The notes: generated from the letters alone by a model not told the origin. A DNA stretch of 64,000 nucleotides from Shewanella gelidimarina (GCF_023283945.1 NZ_JAKIKW010000001.1:236807-300806), one strand, 5' to 3'; positions 17,981-27,744 are shown, counted from the stretch's first letter. Numbers and translations: made by a program.

Positions 17981-20098
17981 TTAAGCTTTTTTTAGCAAGC
18001 TTAATGATTCCGATGCAAAAACCTCGGCCGTAGCTGGCCAGCCAAAGTAATAACCTTGACCATATCCTTTACCCATCTGCAGTATTAGATCTTTTTGCGC
18101 TTGGGTTTCAACACCTTCAGCGATATAGCAAATATTCAATGTATGAGCCAGTTGCACCATGGCTTTGCATAACTCTTTGCCTTGAGGTTCGTGCAGTCGT
18201 TGCGCGAAACTGGAATCGATTTTCAAGCAATCAATGGGCAAGCTACCTAATCGGCTTAGCGAGGATAGACCTGCGCCGAAATCGTCAATGGCTATGCCAA
18301 TATTGAGTTGTTTGAGCTCGTTTAATACTGCCGCTATCATAGCGGGTTTGCGGATCAAAGCTGACTCTTCAATTTCAATCACCAGTTTGTCGGAAGGTAA
18401 TTGAGTTTGCTGCAGAACCTTGGTTAACATTGACAAGAAGTCTGGATGTTCTAACTGCGAAGTGGAAATATTGACCGTGATTTTCAACTGGTCATTGTAC
18501 TGCGCATGCCACTTACTCATCTGGTTACAAGCTTGCTCAAGAGCCCATAGCCCTACGCTCACCATTGAGTTGGTTTCTTCTAGTAATGGGATAAATTCAC
18601 GGGCTTCCAATATCTCGCCGCTACTGCGTTTCCATCTTAATAGTGCTTCGACAGCAATCATATTATTGTTTTCGAGATCAATAATCTGTTGGTAAACCAA
18701 ACTGAATTGACCCAGGCTTTGTGCATGTCTTAGATCATTGAGTATACGCAGTTTTTTCTCTGCTGCTTCTCTGATCGCTGCATTATAGAATCGAATATGA
18801 TTTGGGCTTTTCTTAGCGGAATACATTGCAGTATCAGCCATGCTGAGCAATTGATTCGCCTCGTCGCTTTGCTGTGGAAATAACGATATGCCGATACTGG
18901 TGCTTAAATAAAACTTTTGACCGTCTATCTCAAAGGGGACATCAAACAAGGACAGTACCAGATCTGAAAAAGCTTCTATCTCTTGTTTGTTTTTGCACTT
19001 TGGCAGCACTAAGGTAAATTCATCGCCCCCTAAGCGGGCTATCTCTGCATCGTCTAGGCAACAGGTTTCTAATCTAGCAGCCACAAGCTGTAAGACTTTA
19101 TCACCCGTGGCATGACCAAAACTGTCATTAATATTCTTAAAACCATTGAGATCCAAAAACATCAAGGCGCCAATCATTGTGCTGTGTTGCTTGATATTAT
19201 TAATGGCTTTATTAAGGATTTTAATAAGGTGGAATCGATTAGGCAGGCCAGTCAGTTTGTCATACATTGCTTGCTGAGTGAGCTTGGCTTCCAGCCGCTT
19301 CTTTTCACTGATATCGCTGAATAAGTTAACGAAATAGACGGTATTGCTAGCATAGATACGCCTGCAACTTTGCCAGGCAGGAAATTTTGAGCCGTCGGAA
19401 CGATATTTCCACACCTCTCCTTGCCAGCTACCTTTGTTTTTTAATGGATTTGGAGCAATGCCATCATTAATCATCGCCTCAAGGTTAAGCTCACTGGGTG
19501 TTTTACCCAACATGTGCTCAGCGCTATAGCCGCAAATGCGGCACATCGCTTTGTTTACCGCAAAAATATGACCGTCTTCGTCAGTAATATAAACAGCTTC
19601 AGCACTGTCTTCTAAGGTGATCGACATTAACTCTTTGGGTAGATCTTCAAAGCCATTACTTGAGTGTGAACGCCGTTTTCCACGCCTATCCATAGGCGTA
19701 AATTGGATTAATACCACATCATTACCATCAAGACTAAACGGATAAAGCGTGACTTTTGTTGGGAGTTCAGTGCCTTGCTGACTTAAGTGTAACCAGTTAA
19801 AGGAAACGATCTTTCCTTTGGCGGCTTCACGCAGCTGTTGTTGGCCATATTCGACACTATTTCTTCCAGAAGATTGGATCCTCGGGGAAAAATCATAGGG
19901 TGTGGAATGGATGAAATTTTGTTCAATACTTTCGAAATAGCTTAGAGCAACGGAGTTGGCACCAATGAAGCGGTAGTCTTGTACAATTGCCAGAGCGGGC
20001 AGAGCTTCAGCGTTTTCAAATTGAATAAGCTGCTCGGAAAGAGAAGGGGTGGCAGATCTCAGACGAGAGTATAACTCTGACCACTTTTGCATACTCAT
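17981..20098 (-). CDS. PAS-PAS-GGDEF-EAL c-di-GMP enzyme
   Basis: 705 residues, no membrane helix, so cytoplasmic. Two PAS-like sensor domains (about 30-135 and 160-270) precede a GGDEF domain with an intact RLGGDEF motif near 360. The EAL domain then shows AVEALLRW, VNIS, EIEESAL, IDDFGAG, LKIDSSF, AEGVET and GQGYYF, i.e. the usual catalytic and metal ligands. Both cyclase and phosphodiesterase activity are therefore possible. PAS signals are unknown. It stands alone, without an obvious operon partner. Confidence 0.9.
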   Translation of the reverse strand: MSMQKWSELYSRLRSATPSLSEQLIQFENAEALPALAIVQDYRFIGANSVALSYFESIEQNFIHSTPYDFSPRIQSSGRNSVEYGQQQLREAAKGKIVSFNWLHLSQQGTELPTKVTLYPFSLDGNDVVLIQFTPMDRRGKRRSHSSNGFEDLPKELMSITLEDSAEAVYITDEDGHIFAVNKAMCRICGYSAEHMLGKTPSELNLEAMINDGIAPNPLKNKGSWQGEVWKYRSDGSKFPAWQSCRRIYASNTVYFVNLFSDISEKKRLEAKLTQQAMYDKLTGLPNRFHLIKILNKAINNIKQHSTMIGALMFLDLNGFKNINDSFGHATGDKVLQLVAARLETCCLDDAEIARLGGDEFTLVLPKCKNKQEIEAFSDLVLSLFDVPFEIDGQKFYLSTSIGISLFPQQSDEANQLLSMADTAMYSAKKSPNHIRFYNAAIREAAEKKLRILNDLRHAQSLGQFSLVYQQIIDLENNNMIAVEALLRWKRSSGEILEAREFIPLLEETNSMVSVGLWALEQACNQMSKWHAQYNDQLKITVNISTSQLEHPDFLSMLTKVLQQTQLPSDKLVIEIEESALIRKPAMIAAVLNELKQLNIGIAIDDFGAGLSSLSRLGSLPIDCLKIDSSFAQRLHEPQGKELCKAMVQLAHTLNICYIAEGVETQAQKDLILQMGKGYGQGYYFGWPATAEVFASESLSLLKKA

Positions 20099-20489
20099 TT
20101 TTCCCGTTCCTTCATTACATTATTCAAATAGCAGACACTGACTAAAAGTGAATAAATCTAGCGTTTTAGCAACTGCTTTCCATAAGCGTCAAAAATACCT
20201 TTATTTGACGCTTTGTACAAACTTGTTGTAACAAAATTTTATATTTAGTGAATTTACGAGATGTTAATCCTATTTATTGCGGAGGTGTTTACTGAAAACT
20301 AACGTTCAAACAAAAGCAGAGTACTGTATTTTTTACATGAATTAGTGGCTTGTTATGGCTGTAGATTGTCGTTGTTGTGAGGTGATTGGTATAACACATT
20401 GGTATCAGACCCAAACAAAAAGTGATAAATGAATCATGCTGTTGCTAGAATGTGACTGATTGACTCACACTGATAAAAGGAATTGTTTG
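20099..20489. other. 391-bp intergenic region
   Basis: Divergent promoters for the GGDEF-EAL gene and the small secreted protein must lie here. The only repeat-like element seen is GATTGGTATAA near 20383-20393, identical to one end of the 23703-23866 element plus TAA, probably a lone relic end. Confidence 0.4.
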
Positions 20490-20849
20490 ATGATGGCACT
20501 AAAATCACCTCATATAAGATGGATATTCGGAGTTTTCCTGTGTTTTATCAGTAGCAGTATCATGGCTGCTGATGAGCCATCACTGGCTGAAAGAGGTGAG
20601 ACTGCAAAGGAACGCTCTTTGACAATAGAGCAAGAACAGTTGAAAAAAGCACGCGAAGCGTCCAGTTTACATGCTGAACAAGAGGAAAAACTGTTGTCGA
20701 AGGCTGAGCCAAGCGATTGGGAAAGTCAGCAATATGAAAAAGCTCAGCAGCACTTTGAAGCGCGTGAATCGAGAGAAGAGAAGTACTTACGTGAGGCAAA
20801 GGAAGCGGCGAGTAAAGAACGCAAAATGCCTAAACCTATTAAGGACTAG
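20490..20849 (+). CDS. Small secreted coiled-coil protein, unknown function
   Basis: About 119 residues. A signal peptide (IRWIFGVFLCFISSSIMAA) is followed by a highly charged Glu/Lys/Arg/Ala-rich helix of about 85 residues (LAERGETAKERSLTIEQEQLKKAREA ...), likely a periplasmic coiled coil. AAGGA upstream fits the ATG at 20490 (a second ATG follows directly); the frame itself reaches a TTG at 20460. No family recognised. Confidence 0.6.
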   Translation: MMALKSPHIRWIFGVFLCFISSSIMAADEPSLAERGETAKERSLTIEQEQLKKAREASSLHAEQEEKLLSKAEPSDWESQQYEKAQQHFEARESREEKYLREAKEAASKERKMPKPIKD

Positions 20850-20984
20850 TTAATTATGTTGAGGTTAGGGGCTGTTGCTTATCTGTAGCAATAAATAAGC
20901 GCGGTATGAGTGCAAATATGCGATGAAAGTTAAACAGTCCCCTGATACTTATCATCAAAACAATAGCTAAAACTAACCTGAGTA

Positions 20985-21659
20985 GTGAGACGTCATTTGA
21001 GTTTATGTCCTTTATGCCAACAAACGAGTTTGAGCGTATTTCATCAGGATAACGTTCGGGCATATCAACGCTGTGACAACTGCTCTCTAGTCTCTGTGGC
21101 GGCTGCGTTTCGATTGAGCGTGATAGACGAAAGAGCGATTTACGATCAACATCAGAATGATCCTGATGATCAGCACTATAGACAATTTCTTGCTCGAGCC
21201 ATTAATCCGCTATTTGAGCGAATAGAGCCTGATGTAGAAGGGTTAGATTTTGGCTGTGGCCCGGGGCCTACCATTAGCGTGATGGCTGCGGAGTTAGGGA
21301 TCAAGACTCACAATTATGACCTGTACTACTTTAATGATCCCGAGTTGCTTAGTCGCCAGTATGACTTTGTCACTATGACAGAAGTGATTGAGCATGTGGC
21401 AGAGGCACTGCCATTGTTGCAAACGTTAGACTCACTGCTTAAGCCTGGTGCCATTTTAGTAGTGATGACGAAGCGTGTTATTAGTGAAGCGGCGTTTTCA
21501 ACATGGCACTATAAGCAAGACTTAACTCACATCAACTTTTACTCAATCGAAACATTTGAGTGGATCGCGGCCAAGTTTAATTGGACGCTTGAAGTGATAG
21601 GCGCCGATGTGGTGTTTTTGACAAAGCCGCTAGTAGCGGAGGTTAATTGTTATACTTAA
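20985..21659 (+). CDS. Zinc-ribbon SAM-dependent methyltransferase
   Basis: 224 residues. The N-terminus carries a four-cysteine zinc ribbon (CPLC near 8, CDNC near 31). A class I methyltransferase fold follows, with the SAM-binding LDFGCGPGPT near 85, the acidic YDLYYF and the motif II-like DFVTMTEVIEHV near 125. This domain pair is common in Methyltransf_23 proteins. The start is GTG at 20985. Substrate unknown. It stands 51 bases before a secreted zincin-like gene on the same strand. Confidence 0.75.
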   Translation: MRRHLSLCPLCQQTSLSVFHQDNVRAYQRCDNCSLVSVAAAFRLSVIDERAIYDQHQNDPDDQHYRQFLARAINPLFERIEPDVEGLDFGCGPGPTISVMAAELGIKTHNYDLYYFNDPELLSRQYDFVTMTEVIEHVAEALPLLQTLDSLLKPGAILVVMTKRVISEAAFSTWHYKQDLTHINFYSIETFEWIAAKFNWTLEVIGADVVFLTKPLVAEVNCYT

Positions 21660-21710
21660 CAGCTGAGTGTTTCCCCTTTTATCCATCATGATTTTAACGG
21701 AATAATAAAT

Positions 21711-22682
21711 ATGATAAATCGAATGTCGCGTGTGATTGGTTACGCAGTATTGGTCTCTGGGCTGCTATTAAGTGGCATCGTGCAGGCAAAGGCGCCTTAT
21801 TCAATCGCATTTCTCAATAAAACTGAAGCTGCACTGGTACTGACCCAAAATGATGATTTCATCCAGCGTGTGAGTCAGTTTGATATCGACGCCAGAATGA
21901 AGCAGCCCAATGCACAGTCAAAAAGTGATTATCTTGCTTTTGTCGCGCAGCAGACAATGGATTGGAATGAACAAGAGCAATTAGTGCTCACTAAGGCATT
22001 TGACAGTATTAGCGCTAAACTAGTGGATTTAAATATTCATTTACCTGAACCGATTCAGTTTATTAAGACCACGGGGCTAGAGGAGGGCGGCGCTGCTTAT
22101 ACGCGTGGGCAAGCGATAATTTTACAGGCTCGCCAAGTTGCTAATGAAGAGGGGCTTCCGCGGTTATTGGCGCATGAACTGTTGCATGTTTATTCTCGAT
22201 TCAACCCAAAAGTTAAACAGCAATTATATGGCGCGATTGGTTACCACTATATCGGTGATATTGATTTTCCGAGCAAGCTTGCACAGCAAAAACTCACTAA
22301 CCCCGATGCACCTGTCAATGACTTTGCAATACGCGTTAACTATAAAGACCAGCCAGTGTGGGTCGTTCCCATTTTATTTGCTGACGTTGCGCAATATGAT
22401 CTTGAAAGGGGCGGTGAGTTCTTCGATTATCTAACCTTTGAATTTGTCATTGTTGGCCGAGATACTGAAGCTAGCAAAAGCACTTATGATGCCGCTGAAG
22501 TTGAAATAGTTGCGGTGCCTGAGCTAAAGGGCTTCTTTAGCCAAGTGGGTCGTAACACCAACTATATTATTCATCCGGAAGAAATTATTGCCGACAATTT
22601 TGCTTTATTGGTTATTGAAGAAACCGAATTGAAATCACCAAAAATCTTGTTCAAAATTGAACAGGTCTTTAAGCAACACTAA
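21711..22682 (+). CDS. Secreted HExxH (zincin-like) protein
   Basis: 323 residues with a signal peptide ending near QAKA. The motif LLAHELLHVYSR near residue 155 is a zinc-binding HExxH, and HPEEIIADNFALL near 287 offers a plausible third Glu ligand. A periplasmic or exported metallopeptidase is inferred; I know no named family. It follows the methyltransferase gene on the same strand, but a shared function is not evident. Confidence 0.6.
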   Translation: MINRMSRVIGYAVLVSGLLLSGIVQAKAPYSIAFLNKTEAALVLTQNDDFIQRVSQFDIDARMKQPNAQSKSDYLAFVAQQTMDWNEQEQLVLTKAFDSISAKLVDLNIHLPEPIQFIKTTGLEEGGAAYTRGQAIILQARQVANEEGLPRLLAHELLHVYSRFNPKVKQQLYGAIGYHYIGDIDFPSKLAQQKLTNPDAPVNDFAIRVNYKDQPVWVVPILFADVAQYDLERGGEFFDYLTFEFVIVGRDTEASKSTYDAAEVEIVAVPELKGFFSQVGRNTNYIIHPEEIIADNFALLVIEETELKSPKILFKIEQVFKQH

Positions 22683-22715
22683 TCGGTAATACTAAACGAT
22701 ATTAAAAATCAGTAA

Positions 22716-23405
22716 TCATTGGTTTTTAGGGTTCTGTAATAAATGGTGCAAGATAACCTTTTGCACCATTTTTTCTGTTTCATCGTGTTCAGTTTCTAAA
22801 ATTAGCCCATATTGGATCTGTCCTGTTTGACCCTCTGCATCTTGTTGATTCTTCAGGGTGACCAAGGTTTCGATACTGTCGTCTTGCCCTTCAAGGTCGA
22901 CTTGCAACAGGTATTGACGACCCAATTCAAAGCCTTCTATCTCGTCACCCACAAAAGCGCCCCCCTTGATTGATATATCACGCAAGTTGCCATGAGATAC
23001 CACATTACGAGTGGTGGTACACACTAGGTTGGCTGTCACGTTAATCGGCACCCGAGAGTGTTGTCTTAGTGCGACCGTTTGCAGCGCTTTGGGGTAATCA
23101 ATAATTATCCAGCGGCCAACGACGCTGATGATCTTCTGAATACGACTTCTGAAGGCTAGAATGTTAGCGTCATGCTCATCACTATTAACCACGCGCATAA
23201 TCACGCTTTGATGCTCCCTTACAAATGGAGCCGCCGCTAGCCAAGCTTTATCATTGCCGTGAGCCAGTATTATCGACCGACCGGAGTCCACGCCAATCAA
23301 CTTACTGCGCAATCGAATCGCTTGAGTGGGTGTCAAAATCTGCAAATGAACCTCTGTATTACAGGTTAAATTATCAAGTGCATTAAAATCATTTTCTGTT
23401 GGCAT
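22716..23405 (-). CDS. PilZ-domain c-di-GMP receptor with YcgR-like N-terminal domain
   Basis: 229 residues. The N-terminal about 110 residues resemble the YcgR_2/flagellar-brake module. The C-terminal PilZ domain carries the c-di-GMP motifs RQHSR (RxxxR) near 113 and DISIKGG (D/NxSxxG) near 143. Predicted to bind c-di-GMP and act on motility or adhesion; the partner is not known. Convergent with the secreted zincin gene. Confidence 0.85.
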   Translation of the reverse strand: MPTENDFNALDNLTCNTEVHLQILTPTQAIRLRSKLIGVDSGRSIILAHGNDKAWLAAAPFVREHQSVIMRVVNSDEHDANILAFRSRIQKIISVVGRWIIIDYPKALQTVALRQHSRVPINVTANLVCTTTRNVVSHGNLRDISIKGGAFVGDEIEGFELGRQYLLQVDLEGQDDSIETLVTLKNQQDAEGQTGQIQYGLILETEHDETEKMVQKVILHHLLQNPKNQ

Positions 23406-23702
23406 GCTCAGACATATAGTGGCAAAAGTCGTAGCTTGAAGCTAACACACAATCGTGGTTTAGTTGATATTTCACTAAGATATTTTGCTGCATTATGGCT
23501 GTCACAATTAAGGGATAACCGCTGCTCACATCGCGTTATTTCGTTGCAGTGCTAGTGCAAAAACGGCTAAAAAATCAAATGTTAGCCAAGCTGGCTGTTA
23601 CCTTTTATTAACCAATGTTACGATTAATTTACCGAGCGTTACAAATAATGTGCTGGCTTAATTTGATTTTCTCGACGATTTGCTTTGTTATGTCAGCTGG
23701 AT

Positions 23703-23866
23703 AATACCAATCAGATTAAATAAGTGGTCTATTTATTAATGTGAATCAATGTGCCTTTACCAGACGTGAATGGCCATAACGAGTGTCTTAATTATAACGT
23801 TCACCACATGGTAGAAGTGCATTCTAGCCATTAATAGTGACCAGATAATAAATGAGATTGGTATTA
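23703..23866. mobile_element. 164-bp non-coding inverted-repeat element (family C)
   Basis: Outer ends are TAATACCAATC (23703-23713) and GATTGGTATTA (23856-23866), an exact 11-bp inverted repeat. Weaker matching continues inward for about 25 bases (for example TGGTC against GACCA). There is no coding capacity. The last two bases are shared with the start of the next element. Lone TACCAATC-type ends occur at about 20383 and 55760. Confidence 0.75.
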
Positions 23867-24156
23867 GGGGCTGTTGATCTTTCGAGCTTGGTTTTTGTTC
23901 GACTCTTTCCCGTAAAGAATAATGGTTTTAGTACAAGGCTTGAGCGATGATGTTTTAACGTGTTAAATAAGCTTGTAACGCACGCTTGTAGTAAAAGACT
24001 AAAAGCATTGAAACGAACCCTAAGGGCCGCGCTTCTTGGCTATTTTTACGGTGTTGTAGGCTATTTGTGGAGAATGACTAAACGACATAGCCTACGCCTT
24101 GTCAAAATAGCCAATAAACTGCGGCAAAAACAACCGTGAAAGATCAACAGCCCCTA
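23865..24156. mobile_element. 292-bp non-coding inverted-repeat element (family B, copy 2)
   Basis: Ends TAGGGGCTGTTGATCTTTC at 23865-23883 and GAAAGATCAACAGCCCCTA at 24138-24156 are a perfect 19-bp inverted repeat. The interior matches the 9449-9715 copy in opposite orientation but is about 25 bases longer. It overlaps the end of the family C element at TA, consistent with insertion of one into the other's edge. Confidence 0.87.
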
Positions 24157-24240
24157 GTCAATATCGGTAATTAAAACTGATATTTATAGTCATTTAGTTG
24201 CTTGCGACTATGACGTAAGTGCTCAAACAAGGAGCGAATA

Positions 24241-25572
24241 ATGAAGCGCTATACAAAGGCATTGTTAGTGTCTGTGGGTATGCTATTGACAGCACCTGCA
24301 GTTCAGGCAACAGAAGCCAAAGATATTCAAAGTTTCACGCTGGATAACGGCATGAAAATAATGGTGTTGGAAGACAGCTCGATCCCTAACGCCAACATGT
24401 ACCTTTTTTGGAAGGTCGGCTCTCGAAATGAGGTACCTGGTATTACCGGTATATCGCATTTCTTTGAGCATATGATGTTCAATGGCGCGAAAAAATACGG
24501 CCCGAAAATGTTTGACCGCACCATGGAGGCGGCAGGTGGCGCAAACAATGCTTACACCACCGAGAATCTAACGGTGTATACCGATTGGTTCCCCGCCAAT
24601 GCGATTGAAACCATTTTTGAGTTGGAAGCAGATCGTATCGAGAACCTCGATATTAGTGCCGACATGGTTGAAAGCGAGCGAGGCGTTGTTGCCTCTGAGC
24701 GATTAACCGGGCTCGAAAACTCAAATTGGCGTAACTTGCAAGAGGAGCTTAAAGGCGCTGCCTTTAGAGCGCATCCATATAGTTGGTCGGTGATTGGTCA
24801 TGAGTCCGATATTGCGGCTTGGACATTAGATGATTTAGTTCAGTACCATAAAACATACTATGCACCGAATAATGCTGTTGTGGTGATTGCGGGTGATGTG
24901 AAATTGGCTGACGTTAAACGTCTTGCAGATCAATACTTAGCGCCTATTCCAGCACAAGCACCCCCAAGAGAAGTTAAAACGGTGGAACCGCTGCAAAAGG
25001 GTGAACGTCGGGTATATGTTCAAAAAGCGTCGGTAAGTACACCTAATGTGATGTTGGGCTATCACGTGCCTTCGACTTCAAATGCTGATTATTACGCACT
25101 GGATCTGTTGTCTTCTATTTTAACGACCGGTAATAGCTCACGCATGTATCAAGGCTTGGTCGATAAGCAAGTGGCGATTGAAGTTGAAACCTACATGCCA
25201 ATGTCTTTCGATGCGAATCTCTTTTATGTCATGGGTGTGGCTAATCCTGGCGTGACAGCAACTGAACTTGAAAAAGGCATGATTGCTGAGATCAACCGTG
25301 TTGCGCGTGACGGTGTGACAGAGAATGAGCTTGAGAAGGTTAAAAACATCAAGTTAATGGGTTTCTATCAGGCGATGGAAACCATTAATGGCAAGGCTAA
25401 TACAATTGGCACGTATGAACTGTTCTTTGGCAGCTACGATAAACTTTTCAATGCACCGCAAGCCTATAACAAAGTCAGCCCTGCTGATATTCAGCGTGTG
25501 GCGCAAACTTACCTTAAACGTTCAAATAGAACTGTTGCTGTGTTGGCTGCTACTGAGGAGACTGACGAATGA
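24241..25572 (+). CDS. M16 zinc peptidase, catalytic subunit
   Basis: 443 residues, signal peptide ending near VQATEA. The inverted zinc motif HFFEHMMFNG lies near residue 74, with a distal Glu in ELEADRIENL near 143. The second half lacks the Arg/Tyr substrate pair seen in the partner gene. AAGGAG before the ATG is strong. The stop overlaps the next start (ATGA), so the two products are made together. A periplasmic heterodimer of the M16B type is likely; the substrate is unknown. Confidence 0.88.
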   Translation: MKRYTKALLVSVGMLLTAPAVQATEAKDIQSFTLDNGMKIMVLEDSSIPNANMYLFWKVGSRNEVPGITGISHFFEHMMFNGAKKYGPKMFDRTMEAAGGANNAYTTENLTVYTDWFPANAIETIFELEADRIENLDISADMVESERGVVASERLTGLENSNWRNLQEELKGAAFRAHPYSWSVIGHESDIAAWTLDDLVQYHKTYYAPNNAVVVIAGDVKLADVKRLADQYLAPIPAQAPPREVKTVEPLQKGERRVYVQKASVSTPNVMLGYHVPSTSNADYYALDLLSSILTTGNSSRMYQGLVDKQVAIEVETYMPMSFDANLFYVMGVANPGVTATELEKGMIAEINRVARDGVTENELEKVKNIKLMGFYQAMETINGKANTIGTYELFFGSYDKLFNAPQAYNKVSPADIQRVAQTYLKRSNRTVAVLAATEETDE

Positions 25573-27008
25573 AAACCAATGTCTTGAAAATAAAACAAGT
25601 TGTCAGTGCAATGACCATTGCAAGCGTTATGGCGCTTACAGGCTGCGCGGCGACAGACATGAAAGCCACCACTGTGGATACCGGCAGTTTTAGTGTGCCC
25701 GCCTATCAGCAAATGACGCTTGATAATGGCCTGACTATCTACCTTATGCCGCAAACCGAAGTGCCGTTAATCACCGTGAATGCGACTATTCGTGCCGGTG
25801 CGGTGAACGATACTACATCGGGTGTTGCACAGGTGACTGCAGCGAGTTTGATGTTGGGTGCTGCGGGTAAAACGAAGCTGGAAATCGAACAAGAGATCGA
25901 CTTCTTAGGCGCTAGCCTTTCAAGTGGTGCGGGTAAAGAGGGCAGCTATCTAAGTGCTGACTTTATGGCAAAAGATGCTGATATCATGTTGCCTTTGATC
26001 CAAAGTATCCTGTTATCGCCAGATTTTGACGCGACTGAGTTTGATAAGCTACGTCAAAGAGATATCGCCGGATTAGGGCAATCTAAAGAGAGTCCTCGCG
26101 CTGTAATCAGCCGTTATTACGACAAATTAATTTTTGCTGATCACCCTTATGGTAATGCCGCGTCAGGCAACAGTGGTTCGCTAGCAGAGCTTAATGTGTC
26201 GCAGTTGCGTGCTTTTCATAAGAGTTACTACCAGCCATCAAATACCGCCATTAGTGTCGTCGGAGATTTTGATGCCGCGACAATGAAAGCTAAATTGCAG
26301 CAGTTATTCGCTAAGTGGCAAGATACAGAGACCGTCACTCGTTTAAACCTAAAACAGGGCTTACCAAAGCTTGATTCAAGCAATGTGTTGTTAGTCGATA
26401 AAGGCGATGCGGTGGAAACCACGTTTTTAGTCGGCGGCATGGGCATTAGTCGTGATAACCCTGATTTTGTTGGTTTAACCGTAGTCAATACCATATTAGG
26501 TGGCCGTTTTACTTCATGGCTAAATGATGAATTAAGGGTCAATGCTGGGTTAACCTACGGCGCTCGTTCAGGCTTTAGTGCTTATTCTGCGGCAGGTACC
26601 TTTAGGATTAGTACTTTCACTAAGACGGCGACGACTAAAGAAACCATAGATTTGGCTTTGAAAACCTATAACCGCTTATGGGAGCAAGGCCTTGATCAAG
26701 CCACGTTAGATTCGGCTAAGGCTTACGTTAAAGGGCAATTTCCGCCTAAGTATGAGACCAGTGGTCAGTTAGCTGGGCTAATGTCGGATATGTATCTTTA
26801 TGGTTTCGATGATACCTTTATCAATGAATTTCAGGCAAAGGTAGATGGCTTAACGTTGCAAGAATCAAAGCGCTTAATCGATACTTACTTCCCTAAAGAC
26901 AACTTACAGTTTGTTATTATTGGCAATGCCGCCAAGATAGCGCCTATTGCTAAGCAATACGGGTCGGTAAAGCAGGTCGATATTAAAGATGTTGGTTTTG
27001 GTGGGTAG
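25569..27008 (+). CDS. M16 peptidase-like lipoprotein, non-catalytic partner
   Basis: 479 residues with a lipobox (MALTGC, Cys near 26), so membrane-anchored. The HxxEH motif is absent (VTAASLMLGAAGKT at that place), but the C-terminal half keeps the LRVNAGLTYGARSGF segment with the Arg/Tyr pair used for substrate binding. This is the pattern of the inactive subunit in M16B heterodimers. Four-base overlap with the upstream subunit; a good GAGGAG lies inside the upstream gene. Confidence 0.87.
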   Translation: MKTNVLKIKQVVSAMTIASVMALTGCAATDMKATTVDTGSFSVPAYQQMTLDNGLTIYLMPQTEVPLITVNATIRAGAVNDTTSGVAQVTAASLMLGAAGKTKLEIEQEIDFLGASLSSGAGKEGSYLSADFMAKDADIMLPLIQSILLSPDFDATEFDKLRQRDIAGLGQSKESPRAVISRYYDKLIFADHPYGNAASGNSGSLAELNVSQLRAFHKSYYQPSNTAISVVGDFDAATMKAKLQQLFAKWQDTETVTRLNLKQGLPKLDSSNVLLVDKGDAVETTFLVGGMGISRDNPDFVGLTVVNTILGGRFTSWLNDELRVNAGLTYGARSGFSAYSAAGTFRISTFTKTATTKETIDLALKTYNRLWEQGLDQATLDSAKAYVKGQFPPKYETSGQLAGLMSDMYLYGFDDTFINEFQAKVDGLTLQESKRLIDTYFPKDNLQFVIIGNAAKIAPIAKQYGSVKQVDIKDVGFGG

Positions 27009-27065
27009 CCGATAACTTGAGCTTCATTATCTTGAGTTCAGGTTATACTGATATTCGCTAATCGA

Positions 27066-27098
27066 TCAAAAAGCCGCGATGAATGTCGCGGCTTTTTT
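27066..27098. terminator. Bidirectional terminator between the M16 operon and mutT
   Basis: GCCGCGA at 27073-27079 pairs with TCGCGGC at 27086-27092, flanked by A-run and T-run, so it can end transcripts from both sides. Confidence 0.85.
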
Positions 27099-27124
27099 AC
27101 GCTTAATTTATTATTAAAACATAA

Positions 27125-27520
27125 TTAGGCTGTCGCTAAGATCTTCTCGACTATCGCTTTATTGGCTGCGGGGAACTCAAACGAGGCTAAATCTTTCTTA
27201 GCGACCCACTGCACCTCTTGGCCTTCTACACCATTGGCAACCCCAGAAAAATCGGTCACCCAATGAATATCAAGCATGACCTTTTTATCACCGTAATCAT
27301 GATGGATCTCCATCATAGGCGTGGTGCTTGATACACAGAGGTCGACCTCCTCTTTAAGCTCTCTTATGAGCGCTTGAGAAGTGGTTTCACCAGATTCTAC
27401 CTTACCCCCTGGAAACTCCCATTTTCCACCTTGATGCAGGTGTACGTGACGTTTAGCCAACAAAATTTGCTTGGCGTTGTTTTCAATCACCCCTACCGCG
27501 ACGTGAATTTGTTGACTCAT
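27125..27520 (-). CDS. mutT: MutT 8-oxo-dGTP diphosphatase
   Basis: 131-residue Nudix hydrolase. The Nudix box [22 protein letters not shown] near residue 38-59 is complete, and the N-terminus ([20 protein letters not shown]) is that of MutT. It hydrolyses oxidised dGTP to prevent A:T to C:G changes. It overlaps yacG by four bases and ends the coaE-zapD-yacG-mutT cluster, the usual gammaproteobacterial order. Confidence 0.92.
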   Translation of the reverse strand: MSQQIHVAVGVIENNAKQILLAKRHVHLHQGGKWEFPGGKVESGETTSQALIRELKEEVDLCVSSTTPMMEIHHDYGDKKVMLDIHWVTDFSGVANGVEGQEVQWVAKKDLASFEFPAANKAIVEKILATA

Positions 27521-27744
27521 TGCTTATTGTCATCGTCGTTGAGAAAGAAGTCCGCATCATCGTAGCCGAGTTGATCGAGCATCTCGGGGTCAAATTCAGG
27601 TTTAACAGGGATCGCGTGCTTCTCTGACGCCCAATCACCGAGATCAATCAGCTTGCAGCGGTCACTGCAGAAAGGCTTAAATTTAGCGTTGTTGTCCCAA
27701 GTGACTTCTGCTTGGCAGGTCGGGCATTTTACAGTAAGAGGCAT
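27517..27744 (-). CDS. yacG: DNA gyrase inhibitor YacG
   Basis: 75-residue zinc protein. Four cysteines bind zinc: CPTC at residues 6-9 and [14 protein letters not shown] near 25-30. YacG binds GyrB and blocks DNA binding by gyrase in E. coli. The acidic C-terminal tail is typical. It lies between zapD and mutT. Confidence 0.93.
   Translation of the reverse strand: MPLTVKCPTCQAEVTWDNNAKFKPFCSDRCKLIDLGDWASEKHAIPVKPEFDPEMLDQLGYDDADFFLNDDDNKQ

Larger units (their letters stand above)
23406..24240. other. 835-bp intergenic region filled by two abutting elements
   Basis: Between the PilZ gene and the M16 operon. Positions 23703-24156 are two different short elements joined end to end (listed separately). 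The remaining 297 bases next to the PilZ gene are AT-rich and must hold its promoter. The M16 operon promoter most likely lies in the 84 bases after 24156 or inside the element. Confidence 0.6.

Noticed and set aside
20865-20945. Possible fourth family B element (TTAGGGGCTGTT ... AACAGTCCCCTGA)
   Set aside because: Only about 11 bases of each end match, with mismatches, and the interior shows no similarity to the other copies.
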